A DNA stretch of 8,285 nt from Oscillospiraceae bacterium (GTDB lineage: Bacteria > Bacillota > Clostridia > Oscillospirales > Oscillospiraceae). Position numbers and translations under genes: made by a program. The DNA lies in NCBI GenBank assembly GCA_902766215.1, contig CACXCV010000112.1:1-8285 (forward strand), written 5' to 3'. Below the pieces are notes generated by a model. That model did no database searches, had not been told where the DNA came from, and saw only the letters and a program-made list of their open reading frames with translations. Shown here one piece after another: positions 5,741 through 8,285 of the stretch (positions are counted from its first letter, which is position 1; the number at the start of each line of letters is the position of its first letter).

Positions 5741-7217
5741 GCTGCGCCGGCGCATACAGGAGCGCCAGCCGCACCAACCCCGCCAGCCGCGGCTGCATAC
5801 CTATTTTGGCCGCCAGCTGATTCTGACGGCCGGCCAGCTGCTGCTGAGCTTTGTCCTGCTGGGGGCGCTGTTTGTGGGCGTCCTGTTCAACTATCTGGTG
5901 CGCATCAACGGCGAGTCGCTGCGCACCACGGCCGAGGCCGTGGCCAACCTGGCCTCGGCCTATTCCACCATGGGCAAGCTGGAAAACATCCAGGACCTGC
6001 GCATCAGCCTGACCTTTGCCAGCGAGGTCTCGGGCACCGACGCGGTCATCTGCGACGACAGCGGCACGGTGATTCTCTGCTCGTGCAAGCAGTTTCCCTG
6101 CCCCCATCTGGGGCTGACCGGCTCGCCGGAGCTGCTGGACAGCATCCCCGACGAAGGCACCGGCGCCACCGGCACGCTCAACGGCCTGTACGACGAGCAG
6201 CGCTATATCCTGCTGCGGCCGCTGTATTCCCGCAGCACCGGCGAAAAGCTGGGCACCATCATTGTCTCCGTGCCCACGCTGGACACGCACCAGCTGCTGC
6301 GGCGGATGATGAGCATCTTTATCTACACGGCGCTGCTGATCCTGCTGGTGGCCATTCTGCTCAGCTCGATGCTGGCCCAGCGGCAGTCCCGCCCGGTAAA
6401 GGCCATTGCCAACGCGGCGCGGCGCTTTGCCCGGGGCGAGCTTTCGGTGCGCGTCTCGCCCAGCAACACCACTGCCGAGATGGCCGAGCTGGAAACCGCC
6501 TTTAACAACATGGCCAGCTCGCTGGAGCAGTCGGAAAACCTGCGGCGCGACTTTGTGGCCAACGTTTCCCACGAGCTGAAGACCCCCATGACCACCATCG
6601 CCGGCTTTATGGACGGCATGCTGGACGGCACAATCCCGCCCGAGCTGCACCCCAAGTATATGAAGTCGGTCTCGGACGAGGTGCGGCGGCTCAGCCGCCT
6701 GGTGCGCAGCATGCTGGAGATCTCGCGCCTGCAGTCGGCCCAGATTCAGAAGCAGAAGTTTGATATCTGCGAGCTGATGAGCCGCGTGCTGATCACCTTT
6801 GAGCAGAAGATCTCCGCCCGTGAGCTGCAGGTGCAGTTTCAGGTGCCGGACAAAGCCGTCTATGTCATGGGCGACCCGGACAACATCACCCAGGTGGTGT
6901 ACAACCTGCTGGAAAACGCGGTAAAGTTCTCCTCGATCGGCGCGCCGCTGACCCTGACGGTAAAGCCCACCGGCGGCAAGGCGGTGATCAGCGTGCAGAA
7001 CGTGGGGCCCACCATCCCGCCGGAGGAGCTGGGGCTGATCTTCGACCGCTTCCACAAGGGCGACCACAGCCGCGGCATGGACAAGGAGGGCATGGGCCTG
7101 GGCCTGTATCTGGTCAAGACCATCCTGGCCGCCCACGGCGAGGACATTACCGTCACCAGCGCCGACGGCCTGACCACCTTTACCTTTACCCTGAGCCTGG
7201 CCCGGGGGCTGCGTTGA
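5724..7217 (+). CDS. HAMP-domain sensor histidine kinase with a Cys/His cluster in its sensor region
   Basis: This 497-aa membrane kinase is the cognate partner of the preceding regulator. TM1 is at about 31-58, an extracytoplasmic sensor region at about 60-190, TM2 at about 196-217, HAMP at about 218-270, the dimerisation/phospho-acceptor domain with His283 (SHELKTPMTTI), and the ATPase domain at about 380-495. N-box Asn398 (NLLENAV), an F-box (FDRFHKGD, 440-447) and the G2 box (GMGLGL, 456-461) are present. The G1 box reads NVGPTIP (426-432), with Asn where many kinases have Asp. There is no PAS domain between HAMP and HisKA, unlike WalK. The sensor region holds C110, C119, C121, C126 and H128. 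The start is TTG at 5724; it is the only usual start codon between the upstream in-frame stop (5694) and TM1, and GGGG at 5713-5716 can serve as a weak ribosome site. Confidence 0.94.
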   Translation: MKCFNELRRRIQERQPHQPRQPRLHTYFGRQLILTAGQLLLSFVLLGALFVGVLFNYLVRINGESLRTTAEAVANLASAYSTMGKLENIQDLRISLTFASEVSGTDAVICDDSGTVILCSCKQFPCPHLGLTGSPELLDSIPDEGTGATGTLNGLYDEQRYILLRPLYSRSTGEKLGTIIVSVPTLDTHQLLRRMMSIFIYTALLILLVAILLSSMLAQRQSRPVKAIANAARRFARGELSVRVSPSNTTAEMAELETAFNNMASSLEQSENLRRDFVANVSHELKTPMTTIAGFMDGMLDGTIPPELHPKYMKSVSDEVRRLSRLVRSMLEISRLQSAQIQKQKFDICELMSRVLITFEQKISARELQVQFQVPDKAVYVMGDPDNITQVVYNLLENAVKFSSIGAPLTLTVKPTGGKAVISVQNVGPTIPPEELGLIFDRFHKGDHSRGMDKEGMGLGLYLVKTILAAHGEDITVTSADGLTTFTFTLSLARGLR

Positions 7218-7229
7218 TTCAGGACAGCG

Positions 7230-7475
7230 TCATTCGCCGGACGGCCGGGGCGATGCGTCCTCCGGCTGGCCGGCCTCCGGCACAGGCCAGGGGTCAGGCT
7301 GGGGCTCCGGCGTGTTCTCCAGCGCCTCCCGCTCCAGCGCGAGGTCGGGCGTTTCGTCCAGCGGGGTCTGCTGCTGATGACGCAGCAGGCGGCGCACCGC
7401 GGCCCCGGTCAGCATGGCGATGGCGCCCATCACAGCCAGGCCGCTCACGCTGCCCCAGCGGTTTTTATTGGCCAT
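7230..7475 (-). CDS. Small single-pass membrane protein with an acidic proline-rich tail, unknown function
   Basis: I do not recognise this 81-aa protein. Residues 1-8 are short and polar or basic, about 9-28 form a hydrophobic helix (SGLAVMGAIAMLTGAAV), RRLLRH (28-33) is a basic stop-transfer patch, and 34-81 are acidic and proline-rich (likely disordered). The basic patch after the helix suggests that the tail is cytoplasmic. The ATG at 7475 is chosen over an upstream in-frame ATG at 7538 because a GGAGGAGG-like site lies just before it and the longer start would run deep into the thioesterase gene. It overlaps the 3' end of that gene by 11 nt, so it is probably co-translated with it. Its stop is 12 nt from the convergent sensor-kinase stop. 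Confidence 0.75.
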   Translation of the reverse strand: MANKNRWGSVSGLAVMGAIAMLTGAAVRRLLRHQQQTPLDETPDLALEREALENTPEPQPDPWPVPEAGQPEDASPRPSGE

Positions 7476-8205
7476 GGTTCTCCTCCTCCCCGGCGCAGAC
7501 AATCTCGGCGGTAAACATCCGGGTGCCGGCCTCGTCATCGCCCCGGCACTGCATTGCGCCGCCCTCGCAGACGGTATACAGCCGCAGCGGCGTGTCCGGC
7601 CGCACCTCGTGGTGATAATCCAGCTGAAAGCGGCGCAGCGGCTGTGCCGGCCGCAGCGCGTCCATCACATAGTTGGCATAGCGGGCGTTGTTCACGTGGC
7701 CATTGAGATCCACGTCGGTCACGGGGCTGCGCAGCGTCTGCGCCAGCCGTCCCTCCGCCGCGGGCCGCAGCGCCCGCAGCCGCTCGGGAAACAGATGCGC
7801 GTCCCGCACGCCCGCCGCAGGAAAGTCTACCCGCCTGGCGGCAACCAGCTTGCGGTCCTCCGCGCCGATCACAGCCCACTGGGACGTGCCGCGCACCAGC
7901 GGCGTGCCGTCCTGTGCCAGCAGCTCATAGTCACGGACAAAGTCCACCGCGCCCGGCGGATGCGGCCAGGTGCGCACATGCACCGTGTCGAACAGCGCCG
8001 GCTGGCCCAGCTGCTCAAAGGCCACGCGCAGCACCACCCACAGCATGCCCCGCCGAATCATGTCGTCATAGCCCATCCCCAGCGACGCGGCGTGCTCGCC
8101 GGCCACATCCTGAAACAGGTCCAGAATTGCCGCCGGCTGCAGGCGGCGGCGGCTGTCAAAGTCGCCGGTGCGCAGCCGGTAGGTCTGCTCCCAAAGGTTT
8201 GTCAT
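7465..8205 (-). CDS. Acyl-ACP thioesterase (FatA/FatB-like, double hotdog)
   Basis: This 246-aa cytoplasmic enzyme is predicted to hydrolyse acyl-acyl carrier protein, releasing free fatty acid and ending chain growth. The first hotdog domain covers about 1-130 (early TYRLRTGDFDSRRRL, then LFQDVAGEHAASLG). The second covers about 155-240 and carries the catalytic-type segment DVDLNGHVNNARYANYVMDAL (164-184), with Asn168 and His170 as the expected active-site residues. The length matches bacterial members of this plant-type family, common in Clostridia. The ATG at 8205 has AAGGAG at 8213-8218 with 7-nt spacing. The downstream 81-aa membrane protein overlaps its end. Chain-length preference cannot be read from the sequence. 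Confidence 0.92.
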   Translation of the reverse strand: MTNLWEQTYRLRTGDFDSRRRLQPAAILDLFQDVAGEHAASLGMGYDDMIRRGMLWVVLRVAFEQLGQPALFDTVHVRTWPHPPGAVDFVRDYELLAQDGTPLVRGTSQWAVIGAEDRKLVAARRVDFPAAGVRDAHLFPERLRALRPAAEGRLAQTLRSPVTDVDLNGHVNNARYANYVMDALRPAQPLRRFQLDYHHEVRPDTPLRLYTVCEGGAMQCRGDDEAGTRMFTAEIVCAGEEENHGQ

Positions 8206-8234
8206 GGTTTTGCTCCTTCACATCGCCGCCGCAG

Positions 8235-8285
8235 TTATTCCCGGTTGGCCGGGGGGGCGGGCGGCGTCTGCGGCGCGCTGCCGCC
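8235..8285 (-). CDS. Possible C-terminal end of an upstream gene, cut by the window edge
   Basis: On the minus strand a frame open to the window edge ends at TAA (8235-8237) and encodes 16 residues rich in Pro, Ala and Gln (ending PPANRE). The stop is 29 nt before the thioesterase start, a spacing usual for an operon, and no promoter is evident in between. The stretch is too short to identify, and the composition would also fit non-coding GC-rich DNA. Confidence 0.35.
   Translation of the reverse strand, partial: GGSAPQTPPAPPANRE

Noticed and set aside
5463..7136. A 557-aa minus-strand open frame opposite the regulator and kinase
   Set aside because: Composition is His/Gln/Ala-rich antisense shadow; the plus-strand genes have complete catalytic motifs.
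7200..7262. Bidirectional terminator between the convergent kinase and 81-aa gene
   Set aside because: Only 12 nt separate the stops and no GC stem with a flanking T-run is visible on either strand.
1..8285. CRISPR array, insertion sequence, phage or defence system
   Set aside because: No regularly spaced repeats, transposase, integrase or known defence domain is visible; the genes are ordinary chromosomal families.

Overview
This is a GC-rich window (well above 60 % by eye) with strong Shine-Dalgarno sites and short intergenic gaps. Its gene set points to a high-GC, spore-forming-lineage member of the Clostridia (Oscillospiraceae-like). The supporting families are a SpoIVFB-type M50 protease next to the TIGR03960/TIGR03936 radical-SAM pair, a membrane-anchored HtrA, an OmpR-family two-component system, and a FatA/FatB-like acyl-ACP thioesterase. 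The organism call is inference; no rRNA or other taxonomic marker is present.

Layout. (1) Positions 86-4896 hold a minus-strand block, read from right to left: a 101-aa single-pass membrane protein; an M50 site-2-type metalloprotease (4-nt overlap, GTGA); a TIGR03960 radical SAM protein (28-nt gap); its TIGR03936/DUF2344 partner (8-nt overlap); and, after an 88-nt gap with its own promoter, an HtrA-like serine protease. (2) Positions 4897-5053 are a divergent intergenic region with an extended -10 promoter and a GC-rich inverted repeat. (3) Positions 5054-7217 hold a plus-strand OmpR/WalR/PhoP-type response regulator and a HAMP-containing sensor kinase, overlapping by 17 nt. (4) Positions 7230-8205 hold a convergent minus-strand pair: an acyl-ACP thioesterase followed (11-nt overlap) by an 81-aa single-pass membrane protein. 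The tail of a further minus-strand reading frame may run off the right edge.

How it fits together. The most informative non-coding signal is at 1513-1529, just upstream of htrA. It is a perfect 7-bp direct repeat with an 11-bp period, TGTAAA-N5-TGTAAA on the plus strand and TTTACA-N5-TTTACA on the htrA coding strand. It satisfies the WalR consensus and, on the other strand, the PhoP-type consensus, and it sits above a promoter with a poor -35. The window's own response regulator has a recognition region that closely resembles WalR as I remember it, so a direct regulator-to-htrA link is a testable idea. The sensor kinase lacks a PAS domain and has a cysteine/histidine cluster in its extracytoplasmic region, so it is not a standard WalK.

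The window is mostly conserved chromosomal backbone. I see no CRISPR array, insertion sequence, phage gene or RNA gene.
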